A stretch of DNA of 64,000 bases, from assembly GCA_032622095.1 (NCBI GenBank), contig CP136066.1:48150911-48214910 (forward strand), in the 5' to 3' direction. A model generated the notes under the pieces. That model had not been told where the DNA came from and did no database searches. It worked only from the letters and a program-made list of their open reading frames with translations. A program made the translations under genes and the position numbers. The first letter of the stretch is position 1. Every line of letters begins with the position of its first letter. This document shows, one piece after another, positions 12,859 to 23,208 of this stretch. This DNA comes from Siphonodentalium dalli. Lineage: Eukaryota; Mollusca; Scaphopoda; Gadilida; Siphonodentaliidae.

Positions 12859-13497
12859 AAAGGGCTACAGTCCAGTGCGGTGCGTATATGCACAATTTCT
12901 TTAATATCTATGAAACCTCTATATATTGAAAATTTATCCAAAAAAAAGTAGAGTGTTTAGAAATTTATCATCTGTGACGAGTAATAACCGAGATACATCT
13001 CATTGAAATCATCAAAATGTAAACAAAAGCAGGGGGTGTTCTAAAGTAAACAAATGACTCAAAATCTCATCCTTCACTTTGGAGACTACATATAATTATT
13101 TCAACTGATGTATTATGTTTCTAGGACCAAACTAATGAATATGGTGTTTCCTAGTTATTTTTCTGTAATATCACCGTTTTGAAAATCTGACCAAAGTTAC
13201 GACCTGTAGCCCGTGCCAAAGGATTTAGTCATGCAAAGAGTAAAATCCAAGATGGCTGCTGGCGGCCATATTTTTTGACCAAACAACCGCAAAATGACTC
13301 GTTCCCATCTACATGTCAATATTAACTTTCATGACAATCAGATGAACAGTACGACCTGTAGCCCGTGCTAATGGATTGGATTTTGAAATCCAAGATGGCC
13401 ACTGGCGGCCATGTCTTTTTGCCGAATGACCCCAAAATTACTCGTTCCCATCAAGATGTCAACAGCCATGACAAATTTCATAATGATCCGAGCAAAG
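12859..13497. mobile_element. Repeat element with ~150-bp tandem units abutting a SET exon
   Basis: Its left end AAAGGGCTACAG is the inverse of the internal CTGTAGCCC. Units starting GTTACGACCTGTAGCCCGTG at 13196 and GTACGACCTGTAGCCCGTG at 13349 each contain CCAAGATGGC and CTCGTTCCCATC. The second unit ends at 13497, where the next GTTACGACC would be expected but gene sequence begins. Confidence 0.65.
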
Positions 13498-13635
13498 TCA
13501 GTTCTTCATTTGGATAAATGTTCCTTCTGGCATATAGCTGGACCATACAATCTCCAGAAATCTTCGTTCGAATATTGGGATTAATGTGATTGTCATTCAT
13601 GAGTCTTCCGAAAGAACCATCCTCTTTTGTTGCAT
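13478..13635 (-). CDS. SET-domain protein, C-terminal exon (end replaced by repeat)
   Basis: On the minus strand a CAG/TAG acceptor region precedes a frame reading DATKEDGSFGRLMND, NHINPN, VQLYARRNIYPNEEL, then TLLGSL and stop. The GR-(L/M)-N-NH-N core and acidic EEL are the post-SET-core features of KMT5A/SETD8-type enzymes, where they form part of the cofactor and lysine channel. Using the acceptor AG at 13637-13636 keeps the frame with the exon at 14723-14589; the AG four bases upstream would give a stop. In the family EEL is normally followed by a Tyr-Asp-Tyr-Gly-like motif. Here the last six codons lie in the repeat ending at 13497, so the catalytic tyrosine segment is missing. Pseudogene or altered terminus are both possible. 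Confidence 0.6.
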
Positions 13636-14588
13636 CTATCCTGAAAATTGTAAAATTGGAACTGTTCAGTACTGATATCCAAAGTTATCAAAGTTGAGAA
13701 TAATTGATTATATTATTAACGATACTCAACTATCACATAAAATTTTAATAAGCAGTTTTCAGCAACACCCCTTCTAACCCTGATCTCAGACTATGTTTAA
13801 ATTCTGTATCCTTAACCCTAGCCCAATTCTGACCCTAACCATCCCACAAGTTGACAACCATAATAATATACATAACCAGAATTTCCGTCAAGGGGGAATT
13901 ATAATGAGTTCGTAATGGGGCGAATATTTTGTTATTTGACTCTGAAAAGTAGCCATTTCCTTGTACCCGAGTGTCCCACAAAGCAAACCAAAGCAAAGTC
14001 GATCAGTGGGTACATTAATTCTGTTGATGGTATATAGATAATTAATCATGTAATTATGCACGTAAGACTGCATCTGATTGAGTTACGGTGTTTACAAATT
14101 ATAACTTACAATAAGATTCAGACAGGTACAGTATAATGAAACTAAACACTAAAAGCATCTATGCATTGACCAATAGTACATAGCAAGATGAATTAAATTA
14201 AGTATTTCCTAGAATTTCAAGCAGCTTCCGTGAAAATGAAAAGATATATTCCATGTATTCTGTCAATCGTAAAACTATTTGTGCGCTGTGAAGACTGTAA
14301 AGAATGATCATGGTCAAAACATGCTGTAACAGTGTCCAGCCATACAGATGAGCAATTTTTTTTAAAAGAACAAGTTTTTATGTCTGGGAAAAATTATTCT
14401 GTAGAACAAGTTCAAACATTTCTTTATGAAAATGCTTGACATATAACTGAAATTTCCACTCATTTATAATGTTATTACAGTCGCTGCCATAATGAAAGGT
14501 TTCTTATAGCATATATAACTATCTTATAACTATCAAGGGTACAGAGTACTACAGACCAACGAAGACCATATAAATTTGAAAAGCTCAC

Positions 14589-14723
14589 CATTTCTTTTTC
14601 TGCCATACTCAATCTGAAATATGTAAGCATCATTGCCTTCCGGTTCTTTGTCCATAATTTCACCAGTATACTTCAGGATGAACCTCCCTGCCTCTATGAA
14701 TATTTTAGTGAATACACCAAGGC
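14589..14723 (-). CDS. SET-domain protein, central exon
   Basis: This 135-nt minus-strand exon has an acceptor CTTTCAG and a donor ATG/GTGAGC, entering and leaving in phase 1. It reads GLGVFTKIFIEAGRFILKY, then TGEIM, then a linker and AYIFQIEYGRKRN. The pattern G-G-V-(F)-T-K--IEAG-FI--Y-GEI followed by YIF is the first SET subregion, whose G-G-V loop binds S-adenosylmethionine in known enzymes. It joins in frame to the upstream exon ending GKK-G and the downstream exon beginning DATKEDG. Substrate cannot be told from sequence; histone H4K20-type activity is only the nearest family precedent. Confidence 0.7.
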
Positions 14724-16019
14724 CTGAAAGAGAAAATCAAAATGATGATGAATAATTGTAAGGGAACCACAGGGCTTGGGATCAACACATCTATTTTGTC
14801 TAAGGGTTTGGGTCCTACATGTAGCTAATTGGTTTGATAGATTTTTTGCGATTTCATGTCGTTTTCAGCAGCTAAGGCCATGTCATGTTGCAGCCACTTG
14901 TTGGGGAGGAAAGGTCAGCTCATTCCTTCACTGAGAGATTTTTTTTCATAGTTGTTTCCAACAATCCCGGCAAAATGTCTGGGTCGTTACGGCCACGTGA
15001 TGTTACCGCGGCACCGCCATAGATATAGAATTAAACAACTCAGGTGAATCATGGTTTTCCAGATATTCAGAGTTTGAATATTTATTATTGCATTTTTTTT
15101 GGCTATAGAGAGAGAGCGAGATATCATTTATTTTCGTGACATGTGTATTCATATTCACATTCAAAATAATGGAAAAAAATACAATATAGCACCCAGCCAA
15201 TAAGTCATGCTTAATATCAATCAGTTTGTATACGTGTTATAAAGGAATATTTTGCATTTCAATACCGTTTAATGGTTTGGACCCAAACTGCATGCAGAAT
15301 TTATGTCCCAATTCATATCATAACAAGATGCAAATTATTTATACATATTGACATAAAACATTTAACTTTACAAAAATATTTAAGTTTAACAGTTAGAATC
15401 ATACTGTAAAAGTATTTTTGGCTTTATCTAGCTTTCATCTGTTAAAACTTCAAATAGTTTGAGTTCAGGTTTGTTATCATTCAGCCTTCAAACTTGAATA
15501 TTTCAATCAAAACATTGCATGAACAGTGATAATTTGATCAAATAATCCTGGTAATCAGGTGGGATCTCATAACACCAAATGAAAAATTAACATAGAGATT
15601 AGTACTTAGTAATTACTAACTTAATAGACATTGTTACTGTACTAGTATATTACATGTATATATGTGACTCTCACTTGAATTTTAGAAAATAGCCTATTAT
15701 ATGAATTAGAGTGATAATGGTGAGTCTCAATTCAAGCAGGATAAGGATAATCCATTGAACCCAAATATATCTGACAATAACTTACAAGCATTTTCAATGC
15801 ATACTTATATAACAAATTTCCAAAGTTATGGTTGAGAAACTCGATCGAATAGACCTCTCAGTAAATAATTCAAACAAGAGGTGTGCACTTGAATGCTAGC
15901 ATACCCCCACCATGGCAAATTCAACCCACATTATCCATAAACCCAACAAAAAAGATTTGTAACTTTAAAGAAAAATTCGGACTAATAATATCGATATGGT
16001 ATCACAAGAAGCTTGTCCA
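14724..16019. other. Intron sequence of the SET gene, no other feature seen
   Basis: AT-rich, no recognised repeat pair or coding segment. The text TTCAGCAGCTAAGGCCATGTCATG near 14866 resembles TTTCAGCAGATAAGGTCATATGAAG near 10070, hinting at one more low-copy repeat. Confidence 0.4.
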
Positions 16020-16452
16020 AAAATATCATTCAAATTAGTTTATATTTGTTAAAGTTATTAAGTCGGACAGAATTTTCTAAGTCAAAAATGAAGTGTAATA
16101 TAAATACAAAAAACAGTCTGAGCCAATCCCTAGCCGCATCATGTAGAGAGGATATTGTGAGAAGCATGTATACCAAAAATTATTGAAATCGGTTCATATT
16201 TGTTAAAGTTATTAAGTCGGACAAAATAAGTTGAAAATGAGGCATATTAAACTTTTTTTTTATAAATCGGACCAAACCGCAATTAGCATCATGCGGAGAG
16301 GCAGTCCTAATGAGCTCGCATACCAAACACTATTGAAATCAGTTCATAGTTGTTCTAGTTATGAGGTCAGACACACGGATAGAGAAAGCATGACGGACGG
16401 ACAGACGCAGTCAATCCAGTATATCCCCCATTTTCTTCGAAAGTGGGGTATA
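16020..16452 (+). mobile_element. Repeat element with (GGAC) tract and terminal hairpin
   Basis: GTTCATA-TTGTTAAAGTTATTAAGTCGGAC recurs at about 16035, 16195 and, diverged, 16340. Then come GACGGACGGACAGACG and a hairpin CCCCA-TTTTC-TTCG-AAAG-TGGGG before GTATAAAT. The architecture matches the other (GGAC)n-hairpin ends in this window. Confidence 0.55.
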
Positions 16453-16719
16453 AATACTGACTCAAAGAGCCCTAGATTAGCTCTCAGGGGGAAGAACGTA
16501 CCCCCCACCATCAGCAGGGCGTCACCCCCTCCCAAACCTTCCTCCACTCAGGCCTTCAGGATATGCCTTTGGAATATCATTGCCCAAAAACAAGTGTCCC
16601 CAAAAAATCCCTGGATCTTTCACTGTAAACTTTCATTCTAATTCATTGCATATATGTTTTAATCACTAATAAAATCGGAACCTTTTCTATTTATAAAGAT
16701 AATTCTTTCTTTTGAAACA

Positions 16720-17005
16720 AACAAACTGAAGTTATTATCCGGAAACCAGAAAATTACAAGATTCTAAGTCGAAAAAGGGCCATAAGCCCATAACTGTTGC
16801 AAAATTGGGCAGAGCAAACCCATATTCAAAATTGACTTGTATTTTGGTCTGATAAACTCACCTATGAAATTTGCTTTTGATCTATTAACCGAAACTAAAG
16901 TTATCATCCGGAAACCATTTCCGGACGCACAGACGGACGGCTAAACGGACAGACGGACACCGGCTATTTTAACATTCCCCCGAATTTTTTTTCTTCGGGA
17001 AACAA
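16720..17005 (+). mobile_element. Second (GGAC)n-hairpin repeat end
   Basis: The body AAGTTAT-ATCCGGAAACCA occurs twice, with AAGTCGAAAAAGGGCCATAAG between. It ends in ACGGACGGCTAAACGGACAG, then CCCGAA-TTTTTTT-TTCGGG. It is related to the element at 36600-37290 (AGTCCAAAAAGGGGCGTAAC, TTGGGCGGACGAAACC). It truncates the LINE RT fragment that follows. Confidence 0.55.
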
Positions 17006-17156
17006 AAATGAAATTGAAAAGAGATTGCAATACAGGTTTAGTCGCATCATATTTTAAACACTCATATGGCCTATTGTCTGGTCCGGAAGATTTACCGTTT
17101 TTTGCATTTGAAAGGGGGCTTTCTATTTCTTTGACAGTAATAGTGCTGTTCAATCT
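17006..17156 (-). pseudogene. LINE reverse-transcriptase N-terminal fragment
   Basis: The minus strand reads LNSTITVKEIESPLSNAKNG, KSSGPDNRPYECLK and LQSLFNFIF. This is the block that opens non-LTR reverse transcriptases (LN--IT--EI---+---KNGKS-GPD). Removing the hAT-like insertion at 17157-19902 with one target copy puts this frame directly after the endonuclease-linker part at 19903-21030. The rest of the RT is gone, cut by the repeat ending at 17005. Confidence 0.75.
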
Positions 17157-19902
17157 AGAGGTGCCACGATTATTTATTTTGATAATCGGTCATCAAAAAT
17201 CGATTAATCGTACCTAATATCAACAGTGGAAACACCGTTAATTCCGTAATATGGCCTATTGGGTGGGTGTTGGTTAAAAAACTTGGCTGATGTAATTTTT
17301 GCGCTAATAATGTGCACCATAAACCACCGGTAATGAATAATGAGTACAATGTATTCAATACCAGCACATTTCTTGGCGATGTCAAGGTTATAATAATTGT
17401 GAGTTCATTAGAACGAACATAACCATTAATTTCAGTGTTATGAATAGCCAAACATACAAAAAATATAAGAATAGGAATGCATGACGGACCGCTGGCAGTT
17501 CCTAAACAAGACAGTCAAAGACTGTGGGGTTGCTCACCAGACTGATAAGACTGGGACTCTTGAGACCATAACAGTCAGAACTTTTCATAATCACTTTAAA
17601 AGAAGTAGATCTAAACATGATATGTGGCTAGAGAGGCTTCATGTCGATCGGTGAATATCTACCTTTAAATTACCAATGGAACACTACAGATCACCCCCCC
17701 CCCCCCTCCAGCTCAACATATCCCCTCCTGACTGGGCTCCAGATTCCCAAGTCTTAGGTTGGAATTTCACAACTGACGTCTCAAACTTTCTCAATTGTTC
17801 GAAATTTCCAATCTCACAAGCACCTTTTTATAAACTATTTAGACATGTTTGAAGCCCAATTATCCATGAACCCGAAAACACCATATATATGTCAGATTAA
17901 TCAGTAGTTCCAAGGTAGATGTTTTAAGTGAAGTCCTCATAGCCCCGTCATTTCTTAACATGTTGACCTCATGTTAACAAATCTGAATCTCAGTCACTAA
18001 CTTTTTAGGATCCTCCATACTAAATATCAGTAAAATAGACCTGATGGTCCGTGTGAAGGAAGCATATTAAGAGGAAAACTGTCCTTGCTTGGCCCCTAGT
18101 TGACCAGGTGGCCCCATTTAAAACCAATGACGCCATTTGAAAACAATCTGAACTCCGGGTCACCCAAGGACCGTTGATACCAAATATGAACCCATTCAAC
18201 CTGATGGTACAGCAGAAGAAGTAGTTTTTAAGAATTACTATGGAGGGCAAGAGTTATGGCCCTACCTTCATAACCATTTGACAGAGTGACCTCATTTGAA
18301 CAAATCTGAATGTAAGTCACCTAGGGAACATCCACACCAAATATGAACCCATTCAGTCTAGAGAAGATGTGAGCTCAAAAATTACATTTCATTGAACAAA
18401 CTGTGGGGACATCCATGCAAATAATATGACATACATGATTTATTTGAATGCCTATTGGCTTAACAAAATTACCATGACCTTGAAAGCCAGTGCATTCTCT
18501 TTTATATGGGAGGCATCCCATGGGAGCATATATAAGAGAATGCAGAAGCACAGGGTCTTCATTGCTCTCACCAGCACAACTCTGGTCATGAAATGGTTAA
18601 TATTAATAGTAAAAATAAACTTTATCTGTCAAACAGGTAATTTGTATCTGAGATAAACATGGGACAAAATTACATTCATAAAGCCACAGCTACCAGAATG
18701 TCTGGGAGACCTGTTGACATGGAGATAATTAATGATGGCACAAACATTTTGCCCAGAAATACCAATGTATTGTGTTATTCCTACAGCTGTGATCAAAATA
18801 AGGATTTTAATGGGGTGAAGTATGCAGAGATATTATGGTATGGTACAGCATGGTGTGGCAGGGACAGAAGGTGGGGTGGGTAGCTGTGATGTGTCTAAAA
18901 AAAAAAATCAAAGTTCAAAATGCAAAAATGTAATTTTTGGAATTTAGAGTTATGTCCCTGGCTCTGCCCCTATTTGACACAGTAAGCCAATTTGAAAAAA
19001 AAACTCCATTCACCCATTAGGTCCCTCCGTACCAAATATAAGCTAAAGCGGCCCAATATTTCTTGAGAAGATGTCATTCTAAGAATAACTATGAGAAATA
19101 GATTTATGGCCCTGGTTTCTCAACTAATCAACCTGGTGACCTCATTTGAACAAATCTGAACCCTAGTCATTCAAGAACCCTCATACCAAATATATAAGCT
19201 AAATCGGACCAATGGTTCTAGACAAGAAGTTGTTTTAAGAAATACTATGAAGGGAAAGAGTTATGGCCCTGGCTTCACAACTATTAGACCCAGTGACCTC
19301 ATTTGAACAAATCTGAATGGGAGTCACCTAGGAAACAGCCACACCAAATATGAACCCATTCCGTCCAATGGAATCAGAGGAGATGTTGAAAGAATTGTTG
19401 ACGGACGGACAGACGGATGGACGACGGACGTGGAGTGATGACTATAGCTCCACCAGAGACTTCGTCTCAGGTGAGTTAAAGAGGAATCTAATGTCACAGA
19501 AACTATATAAGTTTCAGCAAACTTCCAGAGTGGATAACAATCACAAAGGAGCCCCCCCCCCCCCCCCCAACCCAGAAATTTCAGGACTCAGAACAAGTTA
19601 AGTAATTCTGATAGTAATAGTGAGTCACATTTAGCAGTCACCACATGATAAGTGATAGACTGTAGTTAGTAACATCTAAGTACTGGTATACTCATGTTGT
19701 CAGACTCTCTCCGATGCACGATCAAAGGTTGTTAAACCTTCGGTTGTAGATTAAACTGTAAAACAAACACGGTATTCAATAATACCCAGCACTTTCCGAC
19801 GTCCGAAATAAATAACAGAGATTAATCGACTACGGAAATGGTAATCGATTATTGTCTTTATCAACGGTTCATCGATTATACGATTAATCGTGGCAACCCT
19901 AG
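17157..19902. mobile_element. hAT-like non-autonomous element (copy 1), itself interrupted
   Basis: It starts AGAGGTGCCACGATTA and ends with the inverse CGATTAATCGTGGCAACCCT. TTCAATCT (8 bp, 9 with a chance G) flanks both sides, the target size expected for hAT elements. Subterminal ATCGATTA-type motifs abound near both ends. A related copy lies inverted at 28943-30089 and shows that 17507-19479 is a later insertion. No transposase frame is present. It lies in an intron of the SET gene. Confidence 0.75.
17507..19479 (+). mobile_element. Helentron/HINE-like element, copy 2 (inside the hAT copy)
   Basis: It starts CAAGACAGTCAAAGACTGTG with GCTCACC, and ends (GGAC)n, GAGACTTCGTCTC, AGGTGAGTTAA, as in copy 1 at 6570-9843. 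It interrupts the hAT sequence between GCAGTTCCTAAA and AAAGAGGAATC; the uninterrupted counterpart is seen at 29700-29720. TAAA at both sides may be a target duplication or chance. It contains the degenerate 150-bp repeats but not the 370-430-bp array of copy 1. Confidence 0.65.
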
Positions 19903-21030
19903 TTCAATCTATGATTATCCTGGTAGAGCGGTTCCAGTAACTTGTACGGTATTCTATAAACTTTTTAGTACTTCATTTTTGAAGTTTTCATCAGAATTAC
20001 TTAGACTGATCAGGATTATATAATTTTTTTTAATTCTTCTTTCCATGTTCCAAGAACTGTATCATTGTCATTACTAATTGACCCATCTGACTTCAGAGGA
20101 AATTTTAAAATTAACTTTTGGCCCCAATTTTTTAAACTACACATGTATTCCCGAAACGAGTTAGGATTTTTACAATCGACTTCCATATTTATCATTAGTT
20201 GCCGTTTATACTGGCGTTCAGTAGATCGTAATTTCTTATTAAATAGTCTTTTAGAACAAGAGAGGGCTAATTTTCCCTTGCGTCACGGTGATATATTTTA
20301 AATGTGCAAAAACTTGTTCTCACAGTTATTTATGTTATGCCAGAATTCGGTCAATTCCTTGTTCCAAAATGGTTTATGATATTTAAACATTTTCTTAGAT
20401 TTTGGAAATTTATTGAAATATGGGACTTTTTCTTGTAATTCTTGTATTATAGTCCCCGAGAAGCGTTCATAAATTTCATCCACCGTTTCCTGAGACTCTA
20501 TCATGCCTTCGATTTCCGAAACAAGTGAAGCAAGGGCATTTAATTTTAAGTTCGACGACAAGAAATTTTCTGGCAAAGGCTTCTTTAATTTTGAAGGTAT
20601 TATACTGTTAGACACGTTCAAGTCAGCTGATACAACTGTTGTTTGTTGTTGGGCAACAGGATTAAACTCAACTGTGATGCCCACGAAACTATAATCGGGA
20701 GTTTTACAGCCATGGCTATAATAGCCTTGCAGTCGGTGATTGATAATCAGTGATGATTGAGTAGTAACCCGAAAGTCAGTGAACCTGACAAATTCCTTGT
20801 GCAGTACACATAAATAGCTAACCACTTTATACTAACTGATACATAGTTATCATTTTTAGGATTTAGCCTCCCATTTACAAAGCTAAATTTTGATTCATTT
20901 AGAAACTCCAAAAAGGCTTTTCCATAATGATTGACAGTAGAATCAATGCTAATTCTTTGTGTTATTCTATCATAATCAGTGTTAAAGTCAGATAAGTAAC
21001 CAATGCGTGCATTTAAATCGCACATATTTA
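19903..21030 (-). pseudogene. LINE endonuclease and linker region (5' truncated, frameshifted)
   Basis: The minus strand reads CDLNARIGYLSDF and FSFVNGRLNPKND, as in the C-terminal half of non-LTR AP-like endonucleases. After a frameshift near 20830 it continues through KPFWNKELTEFWHNINNCE. After another near 20300 it reads KLRSTERQYKRQLM, PNSFREYMCSLKNWG and DNDTVLGTWKEE, the usual linker before the RT. The N-terminal endonuclease residues are missing. Three frames are needed, so it is dead. A Jockey/CR1-like clade is likely but not proven. Confidence 0.75.
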
Positions 21031-21485
21031 TTTATTTTCATTTGTATTTAACAGTTAGTTCAAACAATATTTATTTCAACCCGAATGATAAATATATAAT
21101 TTATTCAATTTAATTTGTTCTAATTCTAATGATCAATCAGGCAACTCATGTCGTTGAGGGTAAAAATGTTTCCCACAAAACATTTTGATCTGCATCAGAC
21201 AGTGAATTTTTGACCCAAACAGTTCATCAGCGTGAGCTCTTGAGACATCAATGGAAGCTTCTGACGACAAGTATCATTGTTTCATTGTGATCGAAAAACT
21301 GTTGAAAAACTGACTTAAAAAAATAATGGTATCTGTGAATGTTTCACTAATTTAACAGAGATAAAAGCACGGCGGTCGCTTCTGGTGGAAATACCCATAC
21401 TATAAGTAGATGTATACATATCTCCCATTGAAAACACCTGGTGCTTTGGAAAGTAAACATAACTCACACCACAACAACAGCAACA

Positions 21486-21989
21486 ATGGCTACCTCCATA
21501 GGCCAGCACATTGTTGATGCTATCTATTTGGACTAATGTTTCCACTGCAAAAGAAAAGAGATCAGATAGATAGACAACGATGCCAAAATTGAAGAACTCT
21601 TCTTTTTATTCCACCCGGATAAGACTGACTTCAGTAAGGTTAAAGTGAGGTGCCATACATCGGCTGAGTCAGCGTCGTTTGACATAAATGTTGAAATGAA
21701 AGTTAAGGAGTTGTCAGCATTCAACATAAACCATATCAAGTTTGTTTGCGGTGATAGAGAGATCGTGGAAAAACAGATCGAACATGATACTATGGAAATC
21801 ACCACACAGCGGAATGCATTTGATATTCTTATGAAGAAAGAAATATATATCATCTTTAACTTTGAATCTGAATTTCTTGTTTCTCAGTATATTCCATGGG
21901 TTGACCACCTCGAGACTATAAAGAAGTCCATAATGTGGGCTCATATAAAGTATTATACACGTATTGTCAATAATAAAGAAAAAATTTAA
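21486..21989 (+). pseudogene. Unrecognised protein relic, 168 codons with two stops
   Basis: A good start context (AACAATGG) opens a single frame: MATSIGQHIVDAIYLD, a TAA at 21534, CFHCKRKEIR, a TAG at 21567, then an uninterrupted 140 codons including ELFFLFHPDKTDFSKVK, KELSAFNINHIKFVCGD and TMEITTQRNAFDIL. The steady frame on both sides of the stops suggests a decayed gene. The spacing of charged and Cys/His residues recalls DNA-binding N-termini of transposon-linked proteins, but I do not recognise the family. It ends at the TTAA MITE border. Confidence 0.4.
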
Positions 21990-22476
21990 ATATTCAGCCC
22001 TGGGAATTACCCTAGGCAATGCCTAGGTAAAGGCAGAGGCAAAATCAGTTTTCCTAGGCAATTATATTGCCTAGGTCAATAATTGCCTAGGTCAAACAAG
22101 TTCATTGGGTTACTAAAATTGATTTGTGTCTATCAGAAATAGAACATCTTTAGCCAAAATGACTTCCTTAAATCACTCTTTACATATATTGTCCTAAAAT
22201 TGTTTCCATGGTACTGGGCCATTAACTAGCTACACATAAGGGCACTAGTTTTGGAGATGATTTGTAGAATGTATATATATGATCAGTAGTGGCCTGGAAA
22301 TGTTCTCCAAAATAACTAAGCATTTATTGTTATTATTGAATCATACTGATTTGAGATGGCAATATTGTTGCAAAATTGCCTAGGTAAAATCTGTTTTTGC
22401 CTAGGCCGATTTCTTTCACCTAGGCCAAAATATTGCCTAGGCAAATTTTCCTTAATTCCCAGGGCTGAATATTTAA
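21986..22476. mobile_element. TTAA-flanked MITE with nine CCTAGG boxes
   Basis: TTAA then ATATTCAGCCCTGGGAATTA at the left is mirrored by TAATTCCCAGGGCTGAATAT then TTAA at the right. TTAA is the target of piggyBac-type transposases. Inside, CCTAGG occurs five times in the left 110 bp and four times in the right 80 bp, mostly as TTGCCTAGG. This looks like clustered subterminal protein-binding sites. No coding capacity. Confidence 0.8.
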
Positions 22477-22552
22477 TGAAAAGTTTTTTTGCCTGCCTAC
22501 CGTCCCTATTTTTTCCCAGATTTTTTTTTAGGTCTTAGCAAAATGTACTAAC

Positions 22553-22613
22553 CTTTCTTTCCACAATCTCGGTTTTCTAAGATGTCTTCTATGCACTGAC
22601 CAGGAGCTTCATT
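22553..22613 (-). CDS. SET-domain protein, upstream exon
   Basis: A 61-nt minus-strand exon lies between the acceptor TTAAATTACAG and the donor AAAG/GTTAGT. It reads NEAPGQCIEDILENRDCGKK in phase 0, leaving one base that completes the Gly codon starting the exon at 14723. The joined text CGKKGLGVF matches the way SET domains begin. The intron between them is about 7.8 kb and contains the LINE/hAT nest. Exons further upstream, including the start codon, were not identified. Confidence 0.6.
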
Positions 22614-22619
22614 CTGTAA

Positions 22620-23208
22620 TTTAAGAGAGCAAAATCAACAAAAATCCAAATAACATGAATAAATAAAGACTGGTCACAATGGAACCAAATAAATGTGAAT
22701 GAAGCAGGCTTCGCCGACTCAGAAATTGACATATAACAAGGTCAGAAATAAGGTCTCCTTATTTCTATGACGGAGCTGATTTCACTTTGACAGGGCTGAT
22801 TTCCTCAAATTTGGGAATTGACAAAGAATATCCTTTCAGAATAATATATAACTGTTGTAGATCTACATACTTCATACCTACTTGTCAGTTTATACAAGGT
22901 TCTATCATGACTTTTGCAATGTTCTATAGTGGCATTCACAAAAACCCAACGGGGCCTGAGAAAAAGCCCCCTTTACTTGGGAGATAGGGCTGATTACAGG
23001 GAACCTTAGACCCTGGGGATGAAAAGGTCTGAGAGAAAGTGAAGCCAGGAAGAAAGCTTTGGCAGCAGTATTGTTGAGAATCAGCTAAGAAGAGCTACTG
23101 TGGCACAAAAACTGACATTTAATAGGTCGACTGCAAACATTAAAGTTGAAGATATTTTATACTTCAATTCTGATTCCTGCTTCACCTGTATGTTCCCAAT
23201 CATTTATT
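22620..23208. other. No recognised feature
   Basis: Flank just upstream of the 22.6-kb SET exon. GAGCTGATTTCACTTTGACAG and related GGGCTGATT pieces repeat loosely (22770-22995). No further SET exon was found here. Confidence 0.35.

Noticed and set aside
16231-16641. 136-codon frame
   Set aside because: Crosses a repeat element, its (GGAC) tract and hairpin; no domain.
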